From: Pedobacter helvus
Lineage (GTDB): Bacteria; Bacteroidota; Bacteroidia; Sphingobacteriales; Sphingobacteriaceae
Assembly: GCF_005925325.1 (NCBI RefSeq)
Contig: NZ_SRMP01000005.1
Coordinates: forward strand, 372,001 to 436,000
Length of the DNA: 64,000 nucleotides
Direction of reading: 5' to 3'
This document shows, piece by piece, positions 1 to 9,684 of this stretch. The stretch's first letter is position 1; every line of letters begins with the position of its first letter. The notes beneath the pieces were generated by a model that did no database searches, was not told the origin of the DNA, and saw only the letters and a program-made list of their open reading frames with translations. The position numbers and the translations under genes are program-made.

Positions 1-738
1 GTGAAACTATTGCACTTCTTCATCAACTCAGGTATTTCTGATACACCTTACTATTGGAACGAGTTAGAGAAGTACGTAACCCTGTATTGCAAGTTCAAAA
101 AAATCAACCCAGAGCTAGATACTTTAGATATTGGTGGCGGTATGCCATTTAAAGATAGTTTGGTGTTCGATTTCGATTACGAGTACATGGTAAACGAGAT
201 TGTGAAACGTATCAAAGAAATTTGTGCGGAGCATGATGTAGTTGAACCGGATATCATTACTGAATTTGGTAAATACACGGTTGCTGAAGCTTCAGGAATT
301 TTGTACAAAGTATTGGGCCGTAAACAACAAAACGATCGCGAAAAGTGGTTAATGTTAGATGGTTCTTTCATTACCAATTTACCAGATGTTTGGGCCTTGA
401 ACCAAAAGTATGTGTTATTGCCGATTAACAATTGGGATGCAGAATATGAGCGTGTAAACTTGGGTGGCATAACTTGCGATGGGCAGGATTATTACAATCA
501 GGAGGCACATATGAATAGTGTATTTATGCCTAAAACACGTAAAGTGCAGTATTTAGGGTTCTTTAACACTGGTGCTTATCAAGAAGTTTTAAGTGGTTAT
601 GGCGGTATTCATCACTGTTTATTGCCTAGTCCTAAGCATGTCATTATTCGCCGAAATCGCGATGAGACCTTCAATTTTGAAGTTTTTGGTGAAGAGCAAA
701 ATAGTAAGCAAGTACTTAAAATTTTAGGTTATACTTAG
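1..738 (+). CDS. speA: Arginine decarboxylase, C-terminal part (truncated by window edge)
   Basis: This is the C-terminal 245 residues of a fold-type III PLP enzyme; the reading frame is open from base 1, so the real start and the PLP lysine lie to the left. It would convert arginine to agmatine, the first step of the agmatine route to polyamines, in the cytoplasm. Visible motifs are a Gly-rich phosphate loop GGGMPF (residues 45-50 of the fragment) and CDGQDYY near residue 159, equivalent to the conserved Cys-Asp active-site segment contributed across the dimer in this family. The sequence resembles the shorter Bacteroidota biosynthetic enzymes (about 460 residues) rather than the long E. coli SpeA. 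A related diaminopimelate or ornithine decarboxylase is the alternative, judged less likely. A strong terminator follows at 784-818. Confidence 0.82.
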   Translation: MKLLHFFINSGISDTPYYWNELEKYVTLYCKFKKINPELDTLDIGGGMPFKDSLVFDFDYEYMVNEIVKRIKEICAEHDVVEPDIITEFGKYTVAEASGILYKVLGRKQQNDREKWLMLDGSFITNLPDVWALNQKYVLLPINNWDAEYERVNLGGITCDGQDYYNQEAHMNSVFMPKTRKVQYLGFFNTGAYQEVLSGYGGIHHCLLPSPKHVIIRRNRDETFNFEVFGEEQNSKQVLKILGYT

Positions 739-783
739 GATTTTATTAAAGAATAAAGAGCAAAGAATAAAGACTTTGCGCTC

Positions 784-818
784 AAATCCTTTTCCTTTGG
801 AAAGGATTTTTTGTTTTT
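784..818 (+). terminator. Rho-independent terminator after speA
   Basis: A perfect 9-bp stem AAATCCTTT/AAAGGATTT (784-792 and 801-809) with an 8-nt loop is followed by a T-rich run to 818. It lies 45 bases after the arginine decarboxylase stop. The rest of the gap up to 1035 holds no gene that I can see. Confidence 0.8.
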
Positions 819-1035
819 AACCAACTTTGATACCCAAGCTCACTTAAGGCTATAGTTCTAAACATTAGAAATAAGAAGTAATTTAAACTAAAACGTGCTA
901 AGGTGCCTTAGCTGTTTTTTCTTCATTAAAATGTATTCTTAAATCTGCGGTAACATCAGCGAAAATCCGCGGGAGAAATAATTTAAGAGGTTAAGAAAAA
1001 ATTACTAAATTGGATATACATCTACCTGAACTATT

Positions 1036-1749
1036 ATGCTTAAAGATGTTAAACTCAACAATGTCTTTGTAATTGATATCGAAACCGTTCCTCAAAAGGA
1101 AAATTTCGGCGAACTCCCTAATCATTTAAAGGAGCTATGGGAACGCAAGAGCCGCTACCAACGTAAAGATCAACAAACTGCTGATGAATTTTACGAAAAT
1201 GCCGGAATTTGGGCAGAGTTTGGCAAGATTGTTTGCATTAGCATCGGTATCTATCATTTAGAACGAAAGCAGATTCATTTAAGGGTACGTTCGTTTGCTC
1301 ACGATGATGAAACGGTTGTGCTTAAGCAGTTCATCAGCCTACTAAATAAACAAACCAAAAACCTACAGCTTTGTGCACATAATGGTAAAGAGTTTGATTT
1401 TCCTTACCTATGTAGACGAATGTTAATTAATGGTTTTGCTATTCCTGCTCAATTACAAATAGCTGGCAAAAAGCCGTGGGAGATTAATCATTTAGATACC
1501 ATGGAGCTCTGGAAGTTTGGGGATTATAAAAGTTATACCTCACTTAATCTATTGGCGGCAGTTTTTGATTTACCTACGCCTAAAAATGATATCGATGGCA
1601 GTATGGTTAAAGGCGTTTATTACCAACAGCGAGATTTACTAAGAATTACAAAGTACTGTGAAAATGACGTAATAACCACTGCACAATTATTACTACGCTT
1701 TAAAGGATTGCCAATAATTACACAAGAAAATATTACTTTAGTAAAGTAA
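1036..1749 (+). CDS. Predicted 3'-5' exonuclease, PolB-like (DEDDy)
   Basis: This 237-residue protein carries the three exonuclease motifs of the DEDD superfamily: DIETVP near residue 14 (Exo I, DxE), HNGKEFDFPYL near residue 115 (Exo II) and YCENDVITTAQLL near residue 208 (Exo III, YxxxD). The Tyr makes it a DEDDy nuclease related to the proofreading domain of family B polymerases (the DNA_pol_B_exo2-type family), here standing alone without a polymerase domain. It probably trims single-stranded or mismatched 3' ends in DNA repair; the substrate is inferred. Its TAA stop shares one base with the ATG of the following ABC ATPase gene (TAATG), implying translational coupling although the two functions have no evident link. 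Confidence 0.82.
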   Translation: MLKDVKLNNVFVIDIETVPQKENFGELPNHLKELWERKSRYQRKDQQTADEFYENAGIWAEFGKIVCISIGIYHLERKQIHLRVRSFAHDDETVVLKQFISLLNKQTKNLQLCAHNGKEFDFPYLCRRMLINGFAIPAQLQIAGKKPWEINHLDTMELWKFGDYKSYTSLNLLAAVFDLPTPKNDIDGSMVKGVYYQQRDLLRITKYCENDVITTAQLLLRFKGLPIITQENITLVK

Positions 1750-3455
1750 TGTTGAAAGTAAAAGACCTCGCCGTAAAATTTTACAACCAAGAAGATAAAG
1801 TTTGGTTAGAAACCGTTCATCAAGTAAGTTTTAACCTTGATAGAGGCAAGGTTTTGGGTATTGTGGGTGAATCTGGATCAGGTAAATCGGTTACTTCCTT
1901 CTCTATTATGCGTTTACATGATAGTAAGAATACGCAGATAGATGGAGAAATTAATTTAGATACAGTAGACCTACTTAATCTCAGCGACCAAGAAATCAGG
2001 AAATATCGTGGCAATAAAATCGCTATGATATTTCAGGAACCCATGACTTCATTAAATCCTGTTTTTACCTGTGGCGAACAAGTTAGGGAGACCATAATGT
2101 TACACCAACAGGTGGATAAGCAAACGGCAAAAGAACAAACTATCGCTTTATTTCAGGAAGTACAGTTACCTCGTCCTGAAAACATTTTCGAAAGCTACCC
2201 ACATCAACTTTCTGGCGGACAGAAGCAAAGGGTAATGATTGCCATGGCATTGAGCTGTGATCCCGAATTATTGATCGCTGACGAACCTACCACAGCATTA
2301 GATGTTACTGTTCAGAAAACTATTCTACAACTCTTATTGCGCTTAAAAACAGAGCGTAACATGGCAATGATTTTCATCTCTCACGATTTAGGTTTAATGA
2401 GCGAGATTGCTGATGAGCTTTTGGTGATGTACAAAGGCGACATTGTAGAACAGGGTACGGCACAACAGCTTTTCAGCAATCCTCAACATCCCTATACCAA
2501 AGGTTTATTAGCTTGTCGTCCTTCCCCAAAAAGATTACTTAAAAAACTTCCAACGGTTGCCGATTTCTTAAATGAAGATAAAGAAGTTGGTTTACAGCAT
2601 TTGCTAGATGAAAATGCTTTTACGCAACAGGAAGTTGATGAGCGAAGAGCTAAGCTTTATAATCAAGAGCCTATTTTAAAAGTACAGGATTTGTGTACTT
2701 GGTATCCGATAAAAAAAGGATTATTTGGCAAAACGCATGATTTTGTGAAAGCGGTAGATCATGTTTCTTTTGAGGTTTTCCCGGGGGAAACTTTAGGCTT
2801 AGTGGGCGAATCTGGCTGTGGTAAAACCACCCTGGGGCGTACTATTTTACGTTTGGTAGAACCAACTTCTGGTCAGCTACTTTTTGATGGAAATGAGATT
2901 ACTCATCTCGGCAAAGCCGACCTAAGACGTTTAAGAAGAGATGTTCAAATTATCTTTCAAGATCCATATTCTTCTTTAAATCCTAAGATTACGGTTGGCC
3001 AGTCTATTATGGAACCATTGGTGGTACATAAAGTATTTGCTAACGATGCAGAGCGTAAAGCACACGTTGTGCAGCTTTTAGAAAAAGTAAACTTAGGTGC
3101 GGAACATTTTAACCGTTACCCTCACGAATTCTCTGGCGGACAAAGACAACGCATTGTGATTGCTCGTGCCTTGGCGCTTAAACCCAAGTTTATCATTTGT
3201 GATGAATCTGTTTCGGCCTTAGATGTCTCTGTACAGGCTCAGGTTTTAAATTTATTGAGAGATTTACAAGAAGAGTTTGGTTTAACCTACATCTTTATCT
3301 CCCACGATTTAGCAGTTGTTAAGCACATTTCAGACAGGATGATTATCATGAATAAAGGTCAGATAGAAGAGCAGGGATTTCCCGAAGAGATTTATCAAAA
3401 CCCCAAAGCATCTTATACTCAAAAACTAATCGATGCCATACCGGGGAATTTTTAG
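1749..3455 (+). CDS. Dual-ATPase ABC transporter protein, oligopeptide/dipeptide type (DppD-DppF fusion)
   Basis: This 568-residue protein joins two ABC ATPase domains. The first has Walker A GESGSGKS (about residue 40), signature LSGGQKQR and Walker [13 protein letters not shown]; the second has GESGCGKT (about 355), FSGGQRQR and [12 protein letters not shown]. Both halves carry the C-terminal oligopeptide-transporter segment (for example [11 protein letters not shown]). The architecture matches YejF/DdpF-type fused ATPases that power peptide or nickel importers. No permease or binding protein lies beside it, so partners must be encoded elsewhere. Each domain has all its catalytic motifs. 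Its start overlaps the exonuclease stop by one base. The transported substrate cannot be told from the sequence. Confidence 0.9.
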   Translation: MLKVKDLAVKFYNQEDKVWLETVHQVSFNLDRGKVLGIVGESGSGKSVTSFSIMRLHDSKNTQIDGEINLDTVDLLNLSDQEIRKYRGNKIAMIFQEPMTSLNPVFTCGEQVRETIMLHQQVDKQTAKEQTIALFQEVQLPRPENIFESYPHQLSGGQKQRVMIAMALSCDPELLIADEPTTALDVTVQKTILQLLLRLKTERNMAMIFISHDLGLMSEIADELLVMYKGDIVEQGTAQQLFSNPQHPYTKGLLACRPSPKRLLKKLPTVADFLNEDKEVGLQHLLDENAFTQQEVDERRAKLYNQEPILKVQDLCTWYPIKKGLFGKTHDFVKAVDHVSFEVFPGETLGLVGESGCGKTTLGRTILRLVEPTSGQLLFDGNEITHLGKADLRRLRRDVQIIFQDPYSSLNPKITVGQSIMEPLVVHKVFANDAERKAHVVQLLEKVNLGAEHFNRYPHEFSGGQRQRIVIARALALKPKFIICDESVSALDVSVQAQVLNLLRDLQEEFGLTYIFISHDLAVVKHISDRMIIMNKGQIEEQGFPEEIYQNPKASYTQKLIDAIPGNF

Positions 3456-3582
3456 TTTAAATATTGGGGATTTTGTTACTCAAAAAAGGAGTTGAATTCC
3501 CCAGTTCATAAAGTTTTATACAACTAATAGCTCTAAGAAAATGCGGTTTAAAGTGGTGCTACGGCATATTTGTAGCATTTTG

Positions 3583-3590
3583 TAAATTTG
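3583..3590 (+). promoter_or_regulatory. Possible -7 promoter box of the lipoprotein gene
   Basis: TAAATTTG fits the Bacteroidota -7 consensus TAnnTTTG and lies 41 bases before the ATG at 3632. No TTG is seen at the right distance for a -33 element, so this is a weak call. Confidence 0.3.
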
Positions 3591-3631
3591 GAATTATTTT
3601 TTCTATAGTAAGAGAAATTAAAAGCAAAAAA

Positions 3632-4846
3632 ATGTCAAGAAACAAGTATCTATTAGTTGCATCTGTTGTATTGTCGGCAACTATCTATTCATGTAAAAAA
3701 GAAACTCAAGATTTAGTTGGCTCACAAGATGAACAAGCAGCGAAGATTATTAAGACTAATAGTTCAGGTTCTTTAAATCGTGTAGATTTAAGCAACCAAG
3801 GTGTGACATTAAATTTTGAAGGTACAGCTACAGTTGCAGGTGCAAAAGCTACCGAAGCAGTAGCTACCAATTTTCCTTATCAATTAGTTTATAGAGGAAA
3901 AGTAAACCCTCAAGTTGGTGTAAACAATAATTTACTTAGCGCACTTGAAGTATCTGCTTATGGCAATTATTATGCGATAGGTTACCAAACTCCAGGCAAA
4001 GCTTATGGTGGAGGGGTAGATGTAATCCAACTTCAACCTTCTGGGGCACCTCAAGTAGTAGGAGCGGTAAGCACTAAAGATGCTGATGTAACTTGTGTCA
4101 CCAGTGGTGGCGGTCGTCTTTATGTAGGTATGGACCTTGAAACATTTGAAAATTTCAAATACCCAGCTCCAGCAGTAGTAGGTGTTATCAAAATTAATAG
4201 TAACAATTTACAAGATGCTCAGGTTGTTGGTCTTGAAGGATATTCCACCACTGCGCTAAAATATAACGAAAATAACGGAAAATTATACACTACTTCTGCT
4301 ACCAATGGTGGTGTAAGTATCATTTCTTTTAATGGAGATAAAGCGAGTAGAACTGCGTTTCAACCTTATGGCAGTGCAAGATCTCTTACTTTTTCTAACA
4401 ACGATTTAATTGCGACTAATGGCTATAGCTACGCAAAGTTTGACGTGAACACTGCTGCTGAGACAGACTATAAACACTGGAATATAAAGAGCGATGATGC
4501 TGGTATTGGTGCAGTGGCATCAACTACTAATGGAAACTTGCTTTTCGGTAATAATTTTGGTTTAATTTACGTAAACAAAGCTGATAATTCAGTTTTAAAC
4601 CAAATAGAAATCGGTGGTTGGATCAATTCTATTTCAATTGTTGACGGTAAAATATATGTATCTAATGGCAATAGTTTAATAGTTGCTGAGATTGTAAATA
4701 ATAAGATCAAAGTGTTAGCGCAAACTCATTTCGCTAGTAAGTTCGGTGGCGAATTCAAAGTAATTAGTTCTAAAGTTGTAGGTTCTAAAGTATTTGTAGC
4801 TTGTGCCGAAAGAGGTACCTACGTATTTGATCTTGAGAAAATATAA
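3632..4846 (+). CDS. Lipoprotein, predicted beta-propeller (LVIVP/YncE-like)
   Basis: This 404-residue protein begins with a lipoprotein signal peptide ending in the lipobox IYSC (Cys at residue 21) followed by KKE. The body is made of short beta-rich blocks of the style GGGRLYVGMD, NNGKLYTTSA, DGKIYVSNGN and GSKVFVACAE, roughly 40-50 residues apart, which is typical of LVIVP or YncE-like beta-propellers. No catalytic motif is visible. The gene stands alone between a possible -7 box and a strong terminator at 4874-4905, so it is probably monocistronic. Export and lipidation are well supported. The propeller is inferred from repeat spacing, and the role (binding or scaffolding at the cell surface or in the periplasm) is unknown. 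Confidence 0.6.
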   Translation: MSRNKYLLVASVVLSATIYSCKKETQDLVGSQDEQAAKIIKTNSSGSLNRVDLSNQGVTLNFEGTATVAGAKATEAVATNFPYQLVYRGKVNPQVGVNNNLLSALEVSAYGNYYAIGYQTPGKAYGGGVDVIQLQPSGAPQVVGAVSTKDADVTCVTSGGGRLYVGMDLETFENFKYPAPAVVGVIKINSNNLQDAQVVGLEGYSTTALKYNENNGKLYTTSATNGGVSIISFNGDKASRTAFQPYGSARSLTFSNNDLIATNGYSYAKFDVNTAAETDYKHWNIKSDDAGIGAVASTTNGNLLFGNNFGLIYVNKADNSVLNQIEIGGWINSISIVDGKIYVSNGNSLIVAEIVNNKIKVLAQTHFASKFGGEFKVISSKVVGSKVFVACAERGTYVFDLEKI

Positions 4847-4873
4847 TTGATATAATTGTTAATTTTTTTTACT

Positions 4874-4905
4874 AAATCCTGGGCTTGCCCAGGATTTCTT
4901 TTTTT
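4874..4905 (+). terminator. Rho-independent terminator
   Basis: A perfect 11-bp stem AAATCCTGGGC/GCCCAGGATTT (4874-4884 and 4887-4897) is followed by CTTTTTTTT. It ends the lipoprotein transcript. The apparent loop is only 2 nt, so the innermost pairs must open. Confidence 0.85.
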
Positions 4906-5033
4906 ACGGACATCAAGATAATCTAATTGCTGCTTAAGATTGCTTGTTAGCAGATAAATAAACAATTAAAAGCCACTTAAAAAACACACATTAAAGCCTA
5001 ATTTGTTATCTTCGGTACAATTGGAAAACGATT

Positions 5034-7169
5034 ATGGCAAAAAATAAAAATGCTCAGTTCAAACTTGTTCTCACTCAGCTAATAAGCGATGTTTTTGAGA
5101 AAAATAGAAATATTGCTCTTAACCATAAACAGGTAGCGTCTCGTTTAAATTTAAGCGATAAGGCCTCTATAGATGCAATTTTAGAAGTTTTAATTGAACA
5201 AACTGAGAAAGGTTTATTTGTAAGGCCCGAGCGAGGTAAGTTTAAGAAAAAAGACTTAAAAACTTTTGTTGAAGGAACGGTAGATATGACTGCAGATGGT
5301 TCTGCTTTCATTGTTCCTGATGATGAATTTGAGAAAGATATCTTTGTTGCGCCAAGAAAATTGAAGAATGCGCTGCACGGCGATAAAGTAAAGGTTTATG
5401 TTTTTGCGAAAAAAAGTGGTGGCAGAAGAAATGAGGGTGAAATCGTTGAAATCTTAAAGCGTGCTAAAACAGAATTTATCGGTGTAGCTAAAGTTTCAGA
5501 TCGTTTTGCTTTCGTTATTCCTGATGATAGAAAAATGCATCACGATATTTTTGTGCCACTAAATGATTTAAACGGTGCTAAAAACGGTCAAAAGGTTCAA
5601 GTTACATTAACAGATTGGCCTGAAGGTGCTAAAAATCCAATAGGGAAGATTATTCATATTCTAGGTGAACAAGGTGAAAATAACACCGAGATGAATGCCA
5701 TCTTGGCGGAGTATGGCTTTCCGTTAAGTTTTCCTTCCGAGGTAGAGAAAGAAGCGAATGCCATCCCAGAACAAGTTAGTGAAGATGAAATCAAAAATCG
5801 CAGAGATTTCAGAGACACGGTAACTTTTACCATCGACCCTATTGACGCGAAAGATTTTGACGATGCCATTTCATTCAAAAAATTGGATAATGGTCACTAT
5901 GAAATAGGAATTCATATTGCCGATGTTTCTCATTATGTAACACCAAATAGCAGTTTAGATAAAGAAGCAGAACACAGAGCGACCTCGGTTTATTTGGTAG
6001 ACAGGGTAATCCCAATGTTACCAGAAAGATTGAGTAATGGGGTTTGTTCTTTACGTCCAAATGAAGACAAGTTATGTTTCGCCGCTGTTTTTGAAATGGA
6101 CGACCAAGCTAATATCCATGATCAATGGTTTGGGCGCACTGTGATTCATTCTAACCGACGTTTCACTTACGAAGAAGCGCAAGAGGTTATAGAAACCAAA
6201 ACCGGAGATTACGTAGAAGAAATCTTAAAACTTAACGAAATCGCTTATGTACTAAGAGATGCTAAGTTCAAAAACGGTGCAATCAGTTTTGAGAGTACAG
6301 AAGTTAAGTTTAAACTTGATGAATTTGGTAAACCGATTGGTGTTTATGTGAAAGAGCGTAAAGATGCACACAAGCTTATCGAAGATTTTATGCTTTTGGC
6401 CAATAAAAAAGTGGCTGAATTTATCGCTAAAAAAGGTAAGGGGAAACAGAAGTATACTTTCGTTTATCGTTCGCATGATTCGCCAAATTTAGAAGCTTTA
6501 ACTAGTTTTGCTTCGTTTGCCTCACGGTTTGGTTATAAAATCAATACCAAATCTGATAAAGAGATAGCGAAGTCATTGAACCATCTTATGGAAGATGTAG
6601 AAGGAAAGAAGGAGCAGAATATTCTAACTTCTCTAGCCATTCGTTCAATGGCTAAAGCGATTTACACCACTAAAAAGACTAGTCACTATGGCCTAGCTTT
6701 CGATTATTACACGCATTTCACTTCTCCTATCCGTCGTTATCCCGATGTAATGGTACATCGTCTTTTAGCTTTGTATCTTGATGGTGGAAAATCTGCAAAC
6801 GCGGAAGAGTATGAAGCAGCGAGTGTGCATTCATCGGCGATGGAAAAGCGTGCTGCTGACGCGGAAAGGGCATCGGTAAAGTATAAACAAGCAGAGTACC
6901 TAGAAGAAAATATTGGTTCTGTTTATACAGGTATCATTTCTGGAGTAACAGAATGGGGGATGTATGTAGAGATTGAAGAAAATAAGTGCGAAGGTATGAT
7001 CCGTTTGCGTGATATTAGCGATGATTTTTATGTATTGGACGAAAAAAACTACTGCATTATTGGTCAACGTAAAAAGCGCAAATACCAGTTAGGTGATGAA
7101 GTAAAAATCAAGGTAAAAAAAGTCGATTTATCTAAACGTCAAATTGATTTTTCATTAATGCCTGACTGA
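5034..7169 (+). CDS. rnr: Ribonuclease R
   Basis: This 711-residue 3'-5' exoribonuclease of the RNase II/R family degrades structured RNA, including rRNA and mRNA decay intermediates. The order is an N-terminal winged-helix segment, cold-shock OB folds (about 70-215), the RNB catalytic domain (about 255-585) with the acidic motif DPIDAKDFDD at residues 268-277, and a C-terminal S1 domain (about 630-711) starting near VYTGIISGVTEWGMYVEI. Length and order match Bacteroidota RNase R. The C-terminus lacks the long Lys-rich tail of the E. coli enzyme. The start at 5034 (MAKNKNAQF) is the only reasonable ATG before the conserved region. Confidence 0.95.
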   Translation: MAKNKNAQFKLVLTQLISDVFEKNRNIALNHKQVASRLNLSDKASIDAILEVLIEQTEKGLFVRPERGKFKKKDLKTFVEGTVDMTADGSAFIVPDDEFEKDIFVAPRKLKNALHGDKVKVYVFAKKSGGRRNEGEIVEILKRAKTEFIGVAKVSDRFAFVIPDDRKMHHDIFVPLNDLNGAKNGQKVQVTLTDWPEGAKNPIGKIIHILGEQGENNTEMNAILAEYGFPLSFPSEVEKEANAIPEQVSEDEIKNRRDFRDTVTFTIDPIDAKDFDDAISFKKLDNGHYEIGIHIADVSHYVTPNSSLDKEAEHRATSVYLVDRVIPMLPERLSNGVCSLRPNEDKLCFAAVFEMDDQANIHDQWFGRTVIHSNRRFTYEEAQEVIETKTGDYVEEILKLNEIAYVLRDAKFKNGAISFESTEVKFKLDEFGKPIGVYVKERKDAHKLIEDFMLLANKKVAEFIAKKGKGKQKYTFVYRSHDSPNLEALTSFASFASRFGYKINTKSDKEIAKSLNHLMEDVEGKKEQNILTSLAIRSMAKAIYTTKKTSHYGLAFDYYTHFTSPIRRYPDVMVHRLLALYLDGGKSANAEEYEAASVHSSAMEKRAADAERASVKYKQAEYLEENIGSVYTGIISGVTEWGMYVEIEENKCEGMIRLRDISDDFYVLDEKNYCIIGQRKKRKYQLGDEVKIKVKKVDLSKRQIDFSLMPD

Positions 7170-7202
7170 GAGAACCGTCATCCTTCATTATTTTAATTTC
7201 TT

Positions 7203-7210
7203 TACTTTTG
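7203..7210 (+). promoter_or_regulatory. -7 promoter box for the carboxypeptidase-regulatory/polyprenyl synthase pair
   Basis: TACTTTTG matches TAnnTTTG exactly and lies 18 bases before the ATG at 7229, giving a leader of only about 10-14 nt. No clear -33 TTG is present. Confidence 0.4.
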
Positions 7211-7228
7211 CAATTCTGAATCCCTTTG

Positions 7229-8407
7229 ATGCGTAAATATTTTTTATTTTTTCTACTAATTTTTGGCACAATTGCCCACGCACAAATTATACAAGGTAAA
7301 GTAGTCGACGAAATTAGCGGTGAGCCAATTCCATTTGTGTCTATTGGCGTAATTGGCACGAACAACAGCACAGTTACCAATGATGCTGGAGAGTTTGTAC
7401 TTAAAAATATCATTTTACCAGCTAAATTGCGTTACAGCCATGTGAGCTATCTTTTGCTAGAAAGCGAAATTAGCACAGCCAATAACCTTTACGTTAAACT
7501 AAAAGCAGCAGCCATTAATTTAAAAACGGTTACGATAGACCCTTATCGTGGAGAAAGATTAGTTAAGGCCGCTTTGGAAAAGACTAAAGAATTCGAAAAA
7601 GAAAACTTCTACGGTAAAGCCTTTTATAGGCAACTTACTACCATCGATGGCAAAGCAAAACAGATTTATGAGCTTTTTTACGACCTTAAGTTTAACGTAT
7701 CAAATGTTGAGGGTTGGATTGCGAAGCAGAGCCGCTTTGCGGAGTCAAATGAAGGGATTTCTTTTTCTATGAGCAATCAATCTTATCTTACCTTTTTATT
7801 AGCAGGGAGTTTGTTCGAAGGTAGAAAGATGGGTAAATACGTTTCACTTAAAACGTTAAAAGATTTCGAAATTACAGTAGAGAGATATATCGAACAGAAA
7901 GAACAGGATGTGGCTGTGGTTTCGTGCAAATACAAGGGCAAAAAGAAAGATTTCTATACCAACTTTACCTATTATATTGGTGTAGATGATTCTAAAATAT
8001 ACCGATTGGAGAGTAGTGCTTTTAATCTTCCATTAAAAGTTAATGCTACTTCTAAAATGCCACCTAACGTTACTACGGTTGCAACTTTTAACGGTGCAAA
8101 TACGCCCATTCCTGTGTTAGAAAGTATATCTACTAAGCTATTTCTACACCTGAGCACTCGAAATAGATCTATTAGCCCCGTTATTAATTCAATGTTAACC
8201 GTTTACCAATTGGATAAAAATCTGAATACGCAGAATTTTACCGAGTTAAACAAAAAAATACAAGACAAAACCGTTGTCGAATCCATTGCATATAACCCTG
8301 ATTTTTGGAAAAACAATCCCATCGTAAAGCAAACCGCTTTAGAGGATGCCTTTATTAAAATGATGGAGAGCAAATCGGCTTTTGGTACTATGATAGATAC
8401 ACAATAA
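7229..8407 (+). CDS. Exported protein with carboxypeptidase-like regulatory domain
   Basis: A signal peptide (cleavage near AHAQ) is followed by a carboxypeptidase D regulatory-like beta-sandwich (about residues 20-95; QGKVVDEISGEPIPFVSIGV, TNDAGEFVLKN). The remaining 300 residues are a beta-rich region without a recognised catalytic motif. The same architecture recurs at 41601-42830. Such proteins are common in Bacteroidota envelopes, and no enzymatic role has been established that I can recall. The start is taken at ATG 7229; an upstream in-frame TTG at 7226 is less likely. Its TAA stop overlaps the ATG of the polyprenyl synthase gene by one base, so the two are probably co-translated. Confidence 0.7.
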   Translation: MRKYFLFFLLIFGTIAHAQIIQGKVVDEISGEPIPFVSIGVIGTNNSTVTNDAGEFVLKNIILPAKLRYSHVSYLLLESEISTANNLYVKLKAAAINLKTVTIDPYRGERLVKAALEKTKEFEKENFYGKAFYRQLTTIDGKAKQIYELFYDLKFNVSNVEGWIAKQSRFAESNEGISFSMSNQSYLTFLLAGSLFEGRKMGKYVSLKTLKDFEITVERYIEQKEQDVAVVSCKYKGKKKDFYTNFTYYIGVDDSKIYRLESSAFNLPLKVNATSKMPPNVTTVATFNGANTPIPVLESISTKLFLHLSTRNRSISPVINSMLTVYQLDKNLNTQNFTELNKKIQDKTVVESIAYNPDFWKNNPIVKQTALEDAFIKMMESKSAFGTMIDTQ

Positions 8408-9369
8408 TGCACAACCCTACAGAATTACAAAAGATTATAGAAAATGCTATTCCTAAAATAGCTTACCCAACGCAACCTGCAAATTTATACGAACCCATTA
8501 AATACATCATGAGTTTGGGAGGTAAACGAATTAGACCAGTAATGGTATTAATGGCCACCGAGCTTTTTACAGACGAAGTTGTTAAAGCGCTTGATGTAGC
8601 CCTTGCTATCGAAACGTTTCACAATTTTACGCTAGTTCACGACGACATCATGGACAATGCGCCTTTAAGAAGAGGTAAACAAACTGTGCATGAAAAATGG
8701 GGTGTTAATAATGCTATTTTAAGTGGTGATGTAATGATGGTAGAATCTAACAAGCATCTTTCTAAAGTGGACATCGCTGTACTGAAACCCGTATTGGACA
8801 CCTTTAACCATACCGCTCAAGGTGTGTGCGAAGGTCAACAATTAGATATGGAGTTCGAAACTAGAGATGATGTAAGTATCCAGGAATACATCGAAATGAT
8901 CAGATTAAAAACTGCAGTTTTGTTAGGTGGTGCCATGAAATTGGGTGCTATAGTTGGTGGTGCCGACGAAAGAAATGCAGAGTTGCTTTATCAATTTGGT
9001 GAAAATTTAGGTGTGGCTTTCCAGCTACAGGATGATATTTTAGATGTTTATGGAGATCCCGAGAAATTTGGAAAACAAGTAGGAGGGGATATCATTTCCA
9101 ATAAAAAAACTTTCCTTCATTTAACCGCCAAGCAATTAATCAAAGAGGATGAAACTGTTATCCTTTTAGGTAGTCACGACATTGCCGAGCAGAAAGTTGC
9201 TGCGGTGACAGCTTTGTATAACAGCTATGGCATCAGAGAACTTTCTAATGCTAAAATGGAGCAATATCTAACTAAAGCGTATCAAGCTTTAGATGATTTG
9301 GCAGTAGAGGAGGATAGGAAAAGCAATTTGAGAGAATTAACGAAGCAAATCATGGAGCGGGAAAGTTAA
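8407..9369 (+). CDS. Polyprenyl diphosphate synthase (trans-isoprenyl diphosphate synthase family)
   Basis: This 320-residue enzyme condenses isopentenyl diphosphate with an allylic diphosphate to make a longer trans-polyprenyl chain. The two aspartate-rich magnesium-binding motifs are present: DDIMD at residues 79-83 (first, within HDDIMDNAPLRRG) and DDILD at 209-213 (second). The GGKRIRP motif for IPP binding is at 38-44. The product may be the menaquinone side chain or a geranylgeranyl/farnesyl precursor; chain length cannot be read reliably. It is translationally coupled to the preceding envelope protein gene (TAATG at 8405-8409), an association that may be organisational only. Confidence 0.9.
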   Translation: MHNPTELQKIIENAIPKIAYPTQPANLYEPIKYIMSLGGKRIRPVMVLMATELFTDEVVKALDVALAIETFHNFTLVHDDIMDNAPLRRGKQTVHEKWGVNNAILSGDVMMVESNKHLSKVDIAVLKPVLDTFNHTAQGVCEGQQLDMEFETRDDVSIQEYIEMIRLKTAVLLGGAMKLGAIVGGADERNAELLYQFGENLGVAFQLQDDILDVYGDPEKFGKQVGGDIISNKKTFLHLTAKQLIKEDETVILLGSHDIAEQKVAAVTALYNSYGIRELSNAKMEQYLTKAYQALDDLAVEEDRKSNLRELTKQIMERES

Positions 9370-9627
9370 TTGGGTATTGTTTAATTGTTGTAGGTTAGGA
9401 CTAAGCAGAAATAAACATGAACGCTTCATTTCGACCGCACTGTAGCGAGTGGAGAAATCTTTGAAAAGATAATTTTGATGGTTGTTGGAAGTAACCGTAA
9501 TCTAAAACTATTAGACGCCTTTTACCTCGAAAATTATATATAATAGATGACTAGCTAGTCGGGATTTATAATCTCGACTTAGCGAACAACAATGGATTTG
9601 CAATCCATAACTTAAAAAAATATATAA
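9370..9627. repeat. Intergenic region with REP-like repeats, no gene
   Basis: The gap between the polyprenyl synthase gene and the rpmA terminator holds no open frame of note. At 9424-9463 a segment (catttcgaccgcactgtagc, then gagtggagaaatctt) matches the dispersed repeat family seen as a full inverted repeat at 41451-41530. At 9557-9579 and 9593-9607 two hairpins follow each other: AGTCGGGATT/AATCTCGACT, and TGGATT-TGC-AATCCA. Paired hairpins like these are typical of REP elements; the family name is not known to me. Confidence 0.5.
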
Positions 9628-9670
9628 TACGAAAAAAAGCCCTGAGAATTTCTCAGGGCTTTTTTTCGTA
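9628..9670. terminator. Strong terminator of the rplU-rpmA operon (bidirectional)
   Basis: A perfect inverted repeat with 20-bp arms (9628-9647 and 9651-9670, core AAGCCCTGAGA/TCTCAGGGCTT) has A and T runs on the two flanks, so it can work in both directions. It starts 15 bases past the rpmA stop. Confidence 0.88.
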
Positions 9671-9684
9671 TCTTAATACAAATA

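Noticed and set aside
9628..9670. TACGAA and TTCGTA at the edges of the rpmA terminator as a BlaI-like operator
   Set aside because: The half-sites are over 30 bases apart here versus 4 at the blaI-like promoter; they belong to the terminator stem.
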